Shown here in pieces: positions 10,521 through 24,766 of a DNA stretch of 64,000 nucleotides; within the stretch, counting starts at the first letter, position 1; each line of letters opens with the position of its first letter. A program made the translations under genes and the position numbers. This stretch comes from Diphasiastrum complanatum. Taxonomy: Eukaryota; Streptophyta; Lycopodiopsida; Lycopodiales; Lycopodiaceae. The notes beneath the pieces are model-generated. The model saw only the letters and a list, made by a program, of their open reading frames with translations. It did not search any database and was not told the DNA's origin. The stretch lies in contig CM055107.1 in NCBI GenBank assembly GCA_029204225.1, positions 6,608,873 to 6,672,872 of the forward strand. Direction: 5' to 3'.

Positions 10521-11334
10521 GACACGAAGTGGGTTTAACATATGTGAAGTATGTCAAAGAGTTGCTGCACAGGTTTAGATTGCAGGATTGCAAACCAGTG
10601 AATACTCCTATTGAACCAGGTAAAAAGCTTTATAAGCTTGATGAGTCACAGTCATTTGATGCTACATGTATAGGCAGTTAGTAGGGAGTTTGATTTACCT
10701 TACCACAAGTAGACCAGATATATGTTATGTTGTTGGCATTGTAAGTCAGTTTATGGCAGCACCTACAAAAATGCATTGGAAGGCAGCTAAACACATTTTG
10801 CATTATGTAAAAGGCACTTCAGATTATGGCTTGATTTATAGGAAGCATGATGGTTTATCTGAGTTGTGTGGCTATGTGGATGCGGATTGGGGAGGTGACT
10901 ATGATGATCGTAGATCCACCACAGGGTATGTATTCCAGTTTTGTGGTAGTTGCTTTTCCTGGTCCAATAAGAAGCAAAGTACAATTGCTTTATCCACTAC
11001 AAAAGTAGAGTATAAGGCAATTTGTAGTGTAGCACAGGAAGCTATATGGTTGAGACAAATCTTGGAAGAAGTTGGCATGAAGCAGAAAAATCCTACGACA
11101 TTACGTAGCGACAGTCAGAGTGGCATTCAGCTAGCAAAGAATCCAGTGTTCCATGCGAGAACTAAACACATTGAGATTCAGTGTCACTTTATATGTGAGA
11201 GGCTGCTGAGTCGTGAAATTCATGTTGTTCATTGTAGCATAGAAGAACAACTAGCTGATATTTTCACTAAGCCACTTGTTGCAGAAAAGTTTGATAAGTT
11301 TAGATCAAAGCTTTTTGTACTTAAAGTTTGTTGA
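10521..11334 (+). pseudogene. Copia RNase H (element B)
   Basis: Connection and RNase H blocks are visible: VKELLHRFRLQDCKPVNTPI, then, after a 1-nt frame change near 10666, [49 protein letters not shown] and HARTKHIEIQCHFI...ADIFTKPL. The Asp, Glu and Asp metal ligands are kept. The 222-codon distal part is open to the TGA at 11334, 54 bp before the 3' LTR. Confidence 0.9.
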
Positions 11335-11376
11335 CTTTAAAGCTATGTATATGACTGTATAAAAAGTAGACTCTAC

Positions 11377-11388
11377 TTTAAGAGAGAG
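11377..11388 (+). other. Polypurine tract of element B
   Basis: A purine run (TTTAAGAGAGAG) sits against the first base of the 3' LTR and is the likely plus-strand primer site. Confidence 0.65.
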
Positions 11389-11662
11389 AGTTAGAATTAA
11401 AGTAGAATCACTGTGTTATTGTACTGTGGGTCCTATCAGTTGATAAGAATCAATTGGCCTCACCACGAGGCAAGTCGACGGGACACGCGTCCCGCCAACG
11501 GCAACCTGGGTCATGCATGGGTTGCCTGAGTGAACAACTATATGTACAGTGTAATTTCATTTTGAGAAATATAGTTGCTATGTGAGCTTGTTGTGGAGAG
11601 TGTTTTATGTCTGTGTTATTGTGTAGCATGATCTGTGTTCCTATGCAAAGCAATTTCTAAGT
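11389..11662 (+). repeat. 3' LTR of element B
   Basis: The 274-bp partner of 5682-5955 has the same AGTTAG and CTAAGT termini and is followed by CTATG, the probable second copy of the target duplication. Confidence 0.9.
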
Positions 11663-11815
11663 CTATGATCATGTATGACAACATTTCAGCCCAAGCCCTT
11701 GCCAACAACCCAATATTCCATGCAAGGAGCAAACATATCGAAGTTGCACATCACTTCGTGAGAGAGAAGCTCATTGGAGGGGAAATCTACTTGGAGCACA
11801 TCGACACATCATATT
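11663..11815 (+). pseudogene. Copia RNase H remnant H0, right half
   Basis: Translation shows MYDNISAQALANNPIFHARS followed by KHIEVAHHFVREKL and LEHIDTS, the C-terminal third of a Copia RNase H. This is exactly what should follow the block at 5503-5681. Together they show that element B landed inside an existing RNase H gene. Similarity ends near 11815, before the usual ADIFTK block. Confidence 0.88.
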
Positions 11816-11821
11816 GTATTA

Positions 11822-14868
<3,047 letters not shown>

Positions 14869-15332
14869 TGATAACTTTTACAATTTTTAGGACAATAATG
14901 ACTATACTTTACAATCATAGAGAGTTATTGGTTGTTTAATCAATGAATCTATCAAGTTCTACACATTAGATCTTGATCTAGATTCACTACACTTGGATTT
15001 AAGCAAGAGCAATGGATCAACATATCATTTTTTAGTGAAGAAGGCTTCACACGTGTGGAGTATTGTCCACAGTACGGCCTGCACCTGAAACAACAAGTAC
15101 AATGATACTTGATAGCATTCATACATAAAAATCACAAGACAAATGACTAGAAACCTCACAAAAGTGTAGAGTGCAAAAGTCTCATCAATCTTAGCAAAAT
15201 GATGATCCTTTTATGGATCAAGTACATCCATGAGTCTGGTACAGTCCAGTAGGTCTTCACACGTGTGAAGAGTGCCACATCACTCAAATCTATCCATTTG
15301 ATCCATCCTTGATCCTTATCCAATAGTTGACC
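14869..15332 (-). repeat. A-family LTR fragment (element D)
   Basis: The reverse complement aligns with bases 331-777 of the element A 5' LTR, including two CACACGTGTG palindromes (15048-15057, 15258-15267) and the adjacent dyad (15060-15075). On the minus strand it ends in ATCA at 14869, the LTR terminus. It lacks the first half of the LTR and abuts a pol fragment at 15333, so a deletion removed RNase H and half of the LTR together. Confidence 0.88.
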
Positions 15333-15333
15333 T

Positions 15334-16696
15334 TTGCATAGCCTGGCTCAACTTATGAACACTAAATCTTATGTCAGGTCTAGTTATTGTGAGCCAAATC
15401 AAGGAGCCTATAAGACTCCTAAAAAGTGTGATGTCCGCGAAGGATCATCACCTTTGTTAGGGTCTTTTACATTTTGCTCCATAGGAGTTTCTATACTCTT
15501 ACAATCTAACATATTGAACTTTTTTAACATTGAAAGAGCATACTTGGATTGACATACAAAAGCTTTATCTTTAAGAAAGTCAATCTCTAATCCTAGAATG
15601 TCATGAATTTTTCCAAGATCTTGCATCTTGAATTCTTTTCCAAGTGCAATCTTGGTTTCCTCAACTAACTTGATACAACTTCTTGTCAGAATGATATCAT
15701 CAACATAAATAAGAAGAATGACAATATCTTTATCAAAAAATTTGACATATAAGGAAGGATCATAGTTACTAAGATTAAATCCTAGTGACTCAAGAAAGGT
15801 GTTAAGTCGAGAATACCATGACCTTGGAGCTTGTTTTAGTCCATATAAACTTTTGAAGAGCAAGCAAACTTTGTCTTTGTCATGGATGAACCCAATAGCT
15901 GATCCACATAAATCTCTTCCTCTAGATATCCATTTGAAAATGCATTAGAGATATCTAGTTGAAGAACTTGCCAATTGAAAAAACAAGCAACAAAAATTAT
16001 GATTATAATTGACACCATCTTTGCAACTGGAGCAAAAGTCTCCTCATAATCAAGTCCATAAACTTGAGCAAAACCTTTAGCACAAAGTCTAGCCTTGTAC
16101 TTGTTGATTGTGCCATCTTGATTATACTTGACTCGAAAAACCCACTTGCAACCAATGGTGTGCTTGTTGGATGGAAGATCCACAAGCTCCCATGTCTTAT
16201 TGGCCATCAAAGCATCATATTCCTCCTTTATGGCAAGGTGCCATTCCTTCAAGTTGAGTGCATCATATACATCCTTTGGCTCCTCATGAGAAATAAAATA
16301 AGCACAATTAGTGGAGTTGATTTCCACTTGCTTGCCTCTATTTTCATAGGTAAGCCTCCTAGGCTCGGATCTTTCTCTTTGAGATCTCCTTGGTGAAAAG
16401 ATTCGAGGTGACTCCTCCTCAATTCTCGGCCCCATCTCTCCATGATAGTCTTCAAGGGTGATGATTGGAGTATCTTTGTGAGAATCTTTGAACTCGGCCT
16501 CCTCAAGAATGTATTTTTGATCCTCATGGAATATAACATCCCTACTCTCAATTGTAGTTGAGGTAGAGGGAACATAGATTCTGTAAGCTTTCTTGTTGGA
16601 GGCATATCCAACTATGATCCCTTTAATAGAATTCATAAGCAAACCATTCAACATATTTTCCAAACAATGGATTTTTTTCAGAGAGTAGTCAGACAC
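15334..16696 (-). pseudogene. Copia pol remnant D: integrase tail and RT
   Basis: Minus-strand translation begins in the integrase C-terminal region (GIIVGYASNKKAYRIY, VESRDVIFHE-like). It continues through an acidic linker to RT blocks NKTWELVDLPSNK, YKARLCAKGFAQ, DYEETFAPVAK and QLDISNAFSNG. A frame change lies near 15860, followed by [16 protein letters not shown] and YVDDIIL with the canonical active site intact. The RT connection fades out by about 15400, and RNase H is absent. Frame change and deletion make it dead. Confidence 0.9.
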
Positions 16697-17381
16697 TGCT
16701 GATCTACATTAACAAATTATTATAGCATTCAACAATATCAAACCAAAGTGTGAAATTAAATGAGCAAGTGAATCAGATACACGAATAATAACAGACGAAT
16801 TTACATTCAAGATCATACAATCATACAGATTAATAATGTGCACAACAATTATAATATCATCTATTGATTTTCTGGATTCTTCAAGCATTGCATGACAGAT
16901 CCACGTAGTGCGTTGGCGTGAGAGAAATATAGGTCTCTCATGAATCGCGTCTCGCTTACTAGCGGACTTCTGGATCTACAGATCCTATAGAAAATTGTCT
17001 TGCACACAGGTGGACTTATATTCTATATTTTTCGTCTTTTGACTCCGTGTCTTGCTTACTAGCATTACAGCATTATGCATCAAACAGAAAGTATATAGTC
17101 GTGTCATGTAAGTTCTAAATTAGAGCGATTAAATATCTACAACTAATCACGAATTACAAGAGTGGCATATTAGCCACGAAATAGAATACTCCTGTTGATG
17201 TCATGAAATCTGATCAAATATTAGTACCCCATGGTACTTGGTTGACCTTCTTGGCTAGTTGAGGAGCACGACTAATTTCGTGTTTTGTCGTGTCTGTCAT
17301 GTCATGTCTTGTTGTCTTTTGTCAAAGGTTCAGAATTGAAAGCTAGCAAAGCTTTGCCAACAGAAACATTTTGTTTCTTCA
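16697..17381 (-). other. No gene; possible minus-strand LTR ending at 17381
   Basis: There is no coding signal. The block 17338-17381 (AGCTAGCAAAGCTTTG and GTTTCTTCA) matches 62681-62725, which there marks the start of a minus-strand LTR next to Copia RNase H. The 685 bp may therefore be an LTR of that family running leftwards, but no primer site was found at its other end. Inference. Confidence 0.35.
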
Positions 17382-17408
17382 GAAAGGAGAAGATCAGGTC
17401 ACTACAAC

Positions 17409-18600
17409 ATGGCTACAAGTGGAGGCTTTGTGTTGGAGAGCAATGATAGGCTTACCTCAATCAACTATTCTACTTGGAAGGTGAGGATGGAGTCCTTATT
17501 GGAGATGAATGAGTTGATGGAGATTGTTGCAAGTGTGGAGGAGAGGCCTCAAGCACCTCAAGATCAAGTGAGGTATGACAAGAGAGCAAAGAAAGCTCTA
17601 CACATGATCAAGATGAATGTTACCAATGATCTACTCAAGGAGATTGGTAAGAGAAATTCATCTCAAGAGGCTTGGAAAGCTTTTAAGAAGCTTTATGAAT
17701 CCAAGTCTACATCTAGAGTGTTGACTCTAAGAAGGCAAATCTTTCAAAGTTTGCAAAATAATGAAGAGACTACTCATGCTTTTGTTTTGAGGGTTAAAGC
17801 ATTCAATGATGAGTTAACAAGTACTGATGAGAGCATTAAGGAGATAGAACTTGTTCAAGTTATACTTAATGGCTTGTTGGATGATCATGCTAATCTTGTT
17901 CAAAGTTTTGCTATTCAAAAGACTTTGCCAAGAATTGTGGATTTGCAAGAGATCTTGGTGAATGAGGAGTATAGGCTTCAATCAAGAGGAGGTGGATCTA
18001 CATCAACATCTCAATATGAAGAGGAGGCTATGTTCATCAAAGGCAAGTTCAAGGTCAAAGGCAAAGGCAAGTGGTCAAAAGGACAAGATCAAAGTGAGAC
18101 TTTCTCTTTTGGCAAGAAGAAAGTTAAGTCAAAGTTAAAAGGCTTTTATTGTGGTATCAAAGGGCATTTTGCTAATGAAAGTTTGGAAAAGCAAAGAGAT
18201 GAAGGTAGCAAGCAAATCAACTTTACTACTATTGATGAGGATGTAGGTGGTGGTGATTCACTTTTGATGTGTTCTTCAAGTCTAATATCAAGTGAAGGTG
18301 ACAAAGATTCATGGTGGATTGATAATGGAGCTAGTTCACACATGACTAGTCACAAGGAGTTCTTTACTTCTTTGGTCACTTATGATGGAGCCAAGAAAGT
18401 GATACACATGGCCAATGGTGGTAACTGTGTGATTGAAGGTATTTTCTGTTAAGTGTTGGTCAAATGATAGAGAAAGGATACATGGTAAAGTTTGGTGGTG
18501 ATGCTTGTTTCATTTCAAATGAAGAAATCTTGGTTGCTAGGGGTAATAGACAAGTGCCTTACTCACACGTTTTGGAGAATCTTTTTGTGTAGATTTTCAT
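17409..18600 (+). pseudogene. Copia gag-protease remnant
   Basis: A 347-codon open frame starts at ATG 17409 (MATSGGFVLESNDRL) and shows the gag body (TWKVRMESLLEMNELMEI...LVQSFAIQKTLP). The zinc knuckle reads GFYCGIKGHFANES, so the first and last Cys are lost. The protease block is WWIDNGASSHM, with the catalytic D-S-G changed to D-N-G. Frame is lost at 18452; matching protease and pre-integrase sequence (LSVGQMIEKGYMVKF) continues to about 18590 in another frame. Integrase, RT and RNase H are absent. No LTR or primer site was found upstream. Confidence 0.85.
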
Positions 18601-18996
18601 GATTTTCCACAAACTAATGATCTAGAAAAGAGGTATTAATCAATGATTTTGATGGTCAAAAGGAAGATCAAGAGGTTTTCAACAACACATTTTAAGAAAA
18701 AGTGGCAATTTGGAGCTTGTTAAGAGCATCAAAGGAGGGTCATTTGGCAAGATATTTGAATACATTTTTGCAAGTGTTTGAAAGCTCAAGTAAGGTCAAA
18801 AGAACAGAAGAAAGTGTTGTTCAAGTTTACTTCTTCTATCTCATGTTTGAGCAATTTCATGTGAATGTGTGCAAATTGTCAAACTAGCTACATTGTCTTG
18901 CAATATCTTATTGTCGGAGTTGTACTAGCATTCTTGGTTGATTTTGTTGATGGAAATGAAGCTATTGGAGTTATGTCACTTATTCATGGCCAAGTC
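18601..18996 (+). other. Unrecognised sequence after gag remnant
   Basis: Short plus-strand open frames lie at 18702-18887 and 18865-19113, but neither shows a family motif. This may be decayed internal sequence of the preceding Copia element. Confidence 0.3.
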
Positions 18997-18997
18997 A

Positions 18998-19565
18998 TCA
19001 AGTGTTGTAGTGCAAAGATAGCTTTGACAAACACCAAATCATTGTTTGATTTTGCATGTAGAAAAGGTCTTCGTCATCTGTCATGCCATTCACAATATTT
19101 CCTTCTGTTGTAATTGAAGTCACCTTCATGATAACAAGCAAGTTTTTTTCACTGGGATAATAGCCTTTGAATTTAGCAGTGAAAACTACTACCCCTTCAA
19201 AATCCATACAATTAACAATGTCATCAATGTTGTATAATGGACACTTGGCAAGAACGAGTTCATTCATTTTGAGAATACCTACATTATCCCACAAGATTTT
19301 TTTTTGCAATGACATCGATGGAAATATAATTGTAAATGTCTCAAAGGCGATCAAAATCGTCGTGAGGGTATGGCAAAGGACAATCTATTTTAAACACTTT
19401 TGAAATTAGAACCACACTTTTATTTGTACCAACTTCTCTGAAAAAACATGTTCCACTTGATTCAATAGTTAAGACATTTCCAAATGCAACCACTTCTTTC
19501 TGAAAATAAAACAATTGGAACATCTTCTCTCGAGCAGTCCATGTAGTGAACTTGAAAAAAATCAT
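18998..19565 (-). pseudogene. Unrecognised minus-strand coding remnant
   Basis: Two minus-strand frames join without a gap, changing frame near 19345. The first (19565-19341) contains TAREKMFQLFYFQKEVVAFG and PYPHDDFDRL. The second (19354-18998) contains NELVLAKCPLYNIDDIVNCM and FKGYYPSEKN. Codon-like composition and the shared boundary suggest one protein broken by an indel. It lies on the same strand as the transposase fragments at 22.5-30.4 kb and could belong to the same old transposon. I do not recognise the family. Confidence 0.4.
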
Positions 19566-19689
19566 AGGTACACTTTATGTTAGAATTTGCAATGCTATTG
19601 GAAGTATAATTAGCAAAATTATAAAATTATGATACATTTGTATAATAAACAAAATTATGAGACTATAACAAAATTATGAAACCCTAATT

Positions 19690-19885
19690 AGCCCTTAACT
19701 CTTGGCCCTTAGCCAGTGGCCCTTAACTCGTAGCCCTTAGCCCATAGCCGTTGGCCGTTGGCCCTTGCCCCTAGGCCCTTAGCCTTAGCATTTCTCCCTT
19801 AATTTATAGCCCTTGGCCCTTGCCCCTAGGCCCTTAGCCCTTAACACTACCCCTCGTCCCTTAGTCCGTAGCCCCTAGTCCTTGA
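19690..19885 (+). repeat. Degenerate GCCCTTAG/GCCCTTGG minisatellite
   Basis: About 20 imperfect copies of an octamer-like unit (GCCCTTAG, GCCCTTGG, GCCCTTAA, GCCCCTAG) are strung together over 190 bp. The CCCTTAx core resembles, but does not equal, the plant telomere repeat CCCTAAA. Confidence 0.8.
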
Positions 19886-20099
19886 ATTTTTTATATGTTT
19901 GGTGAATTTCTTATCTTATCATTATTATTACTTTTGTATATATTTAAGGTCTTGTATTAGTTTACAATTCCATTTTTTATGTTTTTTAAATCAAGATTAA
20001 ATCCTTTCAACGCTTTCTAGATTTTTTTGTAGGGTTTTAAGTTTTTTAGAGGGCTTAAGTTTGTATTATGGTTCTTTTAAGATTTAACACTATTTTAAC

Positions 20100-20930
20100 A
20101 ATATTCTTTTTTTTTTTTTTTCATTTTTTTGAATATCTAGTTTTTTTTTAACAAGTTATAGTTATTTGTACTATCATTCTTTTATGTTATTTTTTTAAAT
20201 TTTTATTTTAAAAATTTATTTTTTTTGACACTATTTTGTTTTTTAGTTTTTAGTTTTAATTTTTTTATGTTTATTTTTGATTTTTTGAATATTTAGTTTT
20301 TTTTACACTATCTTATTTTTTTTAGATGTATTCATTTTTTTATGTTATTTTTTGGTTTTTTATAAAATTAATTTATTTTGACACTATTTTGTTTTGTTTT
20401 TATAATTTTTTTAATGTTATTTTTTGGTTTTTTCCAGAATCTATTTTTTTGGTCTCTATTTTGTTTTTCTTTTTTCTATGATTTTTTAATGTTTTTTTTT
20501 TGGTTTTTCAAAAATTTTATTTTTTTGACACTATTTTGTTTTGAATTCATGATTTTTTTATTTTTTGGTTTTTTCAAATAATTATTATTTTGACACTATT
20601 TTGTTTTTTTTATTCTATGATTTTTTAAATGTTGTTTTTTGATTTTTTCAAGAATTAAATTTTTTTTTGACTCTATTTTGTTTTTTTTTATTCTATGATT
20701 TTTTAATTTTATTGTTTTTGGTTTTTTCGAAAATTTATTTATTTTGACATGATTTTGTTTTTTTAAAGGTTTTTTCAAATTTTTAATGTTTTTTTTTAGT
20801 TTTTTCGAATATTTAGTCATTTTCACACCATTTTGTTTTTTTTTTAAGAATTATTCATTTTTTTTTTTGTTGTTTTTGAGATTGTTTATATAAAATGGTG
20901 TTTTTTTTTTTGAACTTTTTACAATATATT
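20100..20930 (+). repeat. T-rich degenerate tandem repeat with strong strand bias
   Basis: The plus strand is overwhelmingly T with almost no A-runs. A recurrent phrase GACACTATTTTGTTTT or close variants appears at about 20229, 20381, 20452, 20535, 20593, 20669, 20744 and 20823, separated by T-rich spacers with TTATGATTTTTTAATGTT. The unit is roughly 60-90 bp. Open frames here (poly-Phe or poly-Lys) are composition artefacts. Confidence 0.85.
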
Positions 20931-21108
20931 GTCTTTTTAGATTGTTTTCATCACTTTAATCTTATTTGTCATTTTTTATGCTTGTTTTCTGGTTTTCTTA
21001 AAATTATTTTTTGATCTTTTATAATATTTTGATCTCTCTTGGTTTTTCTGATTTTCATGTTTTTTCCCCTACTTTTGTATTAGCAAGTTCATGGAAAGGA
21101 TGAGGGAT

Positions 21109-21121
21109 GGGGGGGGGGGGG
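21109..21121 (+). repeat. G13 homopolymer
   Basis: Thirteen consecutive G at the downstream border of the T-rich block. Homopolymers of this length are prone to assembly length error. Confidence 0.9.
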
Positions 21122-21549
21122 TCCTAGAAATTTAAAATCATTAGGGGAAACCTCAACTCAAAAGGGGCCCTATAAGAAACTCGAACTTAGTGAGAGAATG
21201 ATTAGAGAGAGAAAGTAAAAATGACAAGAGTCGTTGCCAATTTTCTAGTTTCCGGTGCTACCCGCCGTCTAACTAGTGTGATTAACTCATTTTAACTCAA
21301 ACGAAATAAACACGCCGCCTAAGCACATAGTCGACTATCCACGCTACCAAGAAGCTTTTATTCACGCTCCCAAGAAGCCATATCAGTAGCGAGAGGAGAG
21401 GATAATTTTTTGGTTGAGCATGGTGTTCCCGCCAAAAATCTTTGAAAACATTTGAAAGGTAGATTATATAACATGCATGTTTAATGATTTACAAGCTTGT
21501 TTTGGTTTCGTGTGAATCGTTTTTTTCGTTACATGATTTAGTTTGTTTG

Positions 21550-22500
21550 ATTTTGAAATAATGGAAAAGTTTGATTTTCATATTGTGCTTCCACTCGATT
21601 GTGTTCCAATTTATAAGAAAAACATCAAAGCTGGTCAGATTAATGAGACTTGTAAAAAAGAATATTAATTTGTGGACAGTTGGATCAATTTATCCCAAAG
21701 ATCCAAGTACAGGTTGTGTGTAATGGACATAGTGGATTGTTGGGATACTGTCAAAAGTTGAGCCAATACGGGATGTGTGAAGCAATGAAGCGAACACAAG
21801 TATTGGAGTATTTGTTAAATCAAACAAACAATGAGAAGGCAATACTTCAAGAAAATTTGCAAAAACAAATATACGAGAATATGACATTGAGTTCCAATAT
21901 ATCAGAATTGCAAACTATTGTTATTGATCTTCAAATACTAATCAAGTTATGTTGAGAGATGCTGAGAATTTTAAAAGGAAAAGCTTGAGTGCTTATGCTG
22001 AAGGCGAAGTTCTCGGGAGAAAATTAAATATAAGAAAACACAAACGACTTCCAAAAATAGACAGATGATCTGTCTTCAAGAAGTGGAAACAAGAAGAAAA
22101 GGATTCAAGTGTTCAAGTAAGTATTAATTAAAAGAGCAAATGACACGCATGCTAAGTTTTTATGTGCTTTTTTTTCTAATGCTTGCTATTTTTTTAAGAT
22201 CAAGTTTATTATTTATTATATCTTGCAGATCATCAAAAGAAATGTTAAAGAATTCTCGTTATGACAAGATTAAAAATGATATTACTGCAGTGATTATAAA
22301 GAGCATTCAACATGTCTTGGATACAAGAGATATCCAGGGAGCATGTGATGATTCAAGAATTAGTCGTAAAGCATATACTCCATTGTTTAAAATTGTATAG
22401 GAAGCCGTTGCACATGTAAAGATTCGAAAGCTATCTCGTCCATTTAGAGTAAAAAAAACAAGATATTGTCTTAATGAGAGTATGACTATGCTTATAGGTG
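21550..22500 (+). pseudogene. Unrecognised plus-strand coding remnants
   Basis: Open pieces at 21680-21955 and 22140-22400 have protein-like composition. The first contains a heptad-like stretch (YLLNQTNNEKAILQENLQKQ) that could form a coiled coil. The second contains IKNDITAVIIKSIQHVLDTR and ISRKAYTPLFKIV. They converge on the minus-strand transposase-like coding sequence. No family recognised; possibly an accessory gene of that transposon. Confidence 0.3.
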
Positions 22501-22512
22501 AACCATTTCATA

Positions 22513-24064
22513 TCAAGAAATTGTATACATGTGAGAGTGGAACTTTCTTTTTGATTGAATCGACACCAGAATCCAAGAATATATATCCTCGGATCTCCAA
22601 ATGTAATTTGCACTCGAAAAGTTTAGGGCCTTTATCTCTTGAATCTTATTGCAAATAAGATTCTTCACTTGATCTTGACGCTCTTTATTATGTTGAAGAT
22701 CCATGTTATCAAAATCAATAATTTTAGAATTTTTCAACCATGTGCGAACTACTTGGAGATTAGAAAGATATATGAAATGCTGGTCACTAAAATGCTTGGC
22801 CAACAATTTTCGACCATATAACTTGTTGTCACCACGACTTTTTCTTTTGGGAGGACAAAATATTTGGTCATAAGTTGGTATATCAATCATGCACATCTCG
22901 TGACCACTAGGATGAACGACTGGAGCTTGTATTTTTGTGATGGAATTTATTCCTTCTGCATCATTCACTCCAATCCTAGTATTATCATTGTTGAGAATAT
23001 TCTGCACCAATGGTTTACATTGGGCCGACGACAAAATCTTCAAAATCTTCTCATTATCGTCTTGTGTGTAACCTTCCATAACTAATATTGCTAAATAATA
23101 TGCATATGTTTGAATCATTAAACCACCAAACATTATACTCAAACATGAAAATGAATTCATGTTGAAAAGCACATTTGTGATTGTTGACAATGAATGAAAT
23201 AATGATCCACCAATGCTATTTCTAACAAGAGCATTGTGCTAGTTTTTTTCATTTGTTTTATCTTTAACATACTTAAAAAAGCATTCATTGTTATCCAAAT
23301 ATAAAAATGTTTGAGACAAACTACATGGTAAACATCTATCGCATAATTAGACATACATTTATAGAAAAAAAATGTTACACAATTTGAGTGAAATAAATGA
23401 TATCTCATCATCATAATTAAATATATACACAAAACGTTGTATGTATATCAACATGAAAGTAAATCTAAAGTGGTTTCATGTCCAAGAGGGAACACCAATG
23501 TATTTTCTTAGCTCTCACTATACCAAGCAACTGGAACTTGTTTTAATGTTCCATCTATCTCTAATCTACGACTTTTTACTGCATGCCAATTTAATAAAAA
23601 TGTAACACATTTGTCCCAATCCACATATGTTTCTTCTTTTTGATCCACCCTCCACATCCCACATTGATTTCTCATCTTTCTTATCCAACCAACTTTCACG
23701 AGTTTATTTTCAACATCCACATTTCTGACTATCGCATGTCGCAAATGTTTTGGATCAATCTGGATTATAACAATATCGTGTTCCTCTAGCCAAGGAGGGA
23801 TACAACCTGGAGATCCATAAGCCAATAGTCTCTTTCGTATGCTCAGGTCTTTGATTTCATATGAAATAATTTCGGAGCCATGAGAAATTGGGATGAACTT
23901 ATGCAATAGAGAGGTGATTGGCCAGATACAATCCCAGTTGCAAGAAACAAATGTTTTCTGTAAAACACTCATTCCTGTGGTGTCATCAATTTTCATATGT
24001 TCCTTGTCATCTGCAACCACAATACATTGTCGAAAGTATTTTGCACCAAAAAATATCATGAATT
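22513..24064 (-). pseudogene. TNP2-like transposase, 3' part, downstream of insertion C
   Basis: A minus-strand frame 24064-23508 (GAKYFRQCIVVADDKEHMKI, WDCIWPITSLLHKFIPI, WHAVKSRRLEIDGTL) continues in-frame from the sequence at 28.63 kb if element C and one GAATT are ignored. A second frame, 23190-22513, contains ILNNDNTRIGVNDAEG, CPPKRKSRGDNKLYGRKLLA and LLAKHFSDQHFIYLSN. They would be the C-terminal part of the transposase or a following ORF. Recognition of the family depends on the upstream part; these segments carry no motif I can name. Confidence 0.5.
24060..24064. repeat. Target site duplication GAATT (left) of element C
   Basis: GAATT directly precedes the TGTGAA start of the 5' LTR and is repeated at 28624-28628 directly after the 3' LTR. 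Five bases is the normal Copia duplication length. Confidence 0.9.
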
Positions 24065-24766
24065 TGTGAAGAATTGCCAAAAATTGACAAATCTAGCTTG
24101 ATAAAAAACCATGTAGTATAATGTAAATTTTGTACATAAGTGGATTCCACACATGTGAGGCCAAGATGCCACGTGGCAACCCACTCCTAATGTAGGTTAG
24201 GTCAAGTCCATAGGGTTGGTCATGTCATTTTGGTAGTGATTCCTAGTTTATAGGACCTAAATCCTAGATTTAAGGTGAAAATTTGACCAACTAGCTATCT
24301 ACCAAGCATCACTCTAGAAAATAGACTAGGGTTTCATTTTAGGTCAAGGAGAGTGAGTTAACTTCCTTATTACATGCTGGAAATCCACCTAACTTCAAGA
24401 AGGAAGTCGAATTTGCTATGTATTCCCTCTCTCCATAGTGAGAAGATAGAAAATTTTTGGAGCTCATTGGCAATCTCAAGCTAGTTCACTATGTACATTG
24501 AGTTTCTGTGATCGAAATGAAACCAAATCAATTTCTACTTGTTTCTCAGGTTGAAGGCCGTACTACAGCCTGTAGTACACACGTGTGGTCTTGGATTTCA
24601 ATGTTTATCAATGCTTTTGATTGTTAATGCTTGTTGTTTGTCAAATTGCCAATCTAGATCAACTTTTTTGTGTCTAGTTTTTTGATAGATTGTTAAGCAA
24701 GCATCCAATCACTCTTGTGGATCTTTTGTAGATCCATTTATGGTCCTAAAGTACAGTACTTTCACA
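24065..24766 (+). repeat. 5' LTR of element C
   Basis: Starts TGTGAAGAATTG and ends TTTCACA at the primer site. Pairs with 27921-28623. Contains CACACATGTG (24148-24157) and a dyad, GTACTACAGCCTGTAGTAC (24560-24578), running into CACACGTGTG (24578-24587). Confidence 0.93.

Larger units (their letters stand above)
5682..11662 (+). mobile_element. Copia element B, complete structure, decayed coding region
   Basis: This is a 5.98-kb Copia element with two 274-bp LTRs, primer site, long leader, gag, protease remnant, integrase, RT, RNase H and polypurine tract. Flanks CTACG (5677-5681) and CTATG (11663-11667) look like a 5-bp target duplication with one change. The LTRs start AGTTAGAATT and end AATTCTAAGT, so the usual TG...CA is absent. 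By eye the two LTRs differ at roughly 17 positions. Frameshifts and a damaged protease make it non-autonomous now. Two related truncated copies (F and G) lie in this window. Confidence 0.93.

Noticed and set aside
16697-17408. 5' LTR and primer site for the 17.4-kb gag
   Set aside because: No TGGTATCAGAGC-like site was found between 16.7 and 17.4 kb, and the LTR-like block at 17338-17381 points to the opposite strand.
20378-20826. Poly-Phe and poly-Lys frames in the T-rich block
   Set aside because: Low-complexity artefact without start context or motif.
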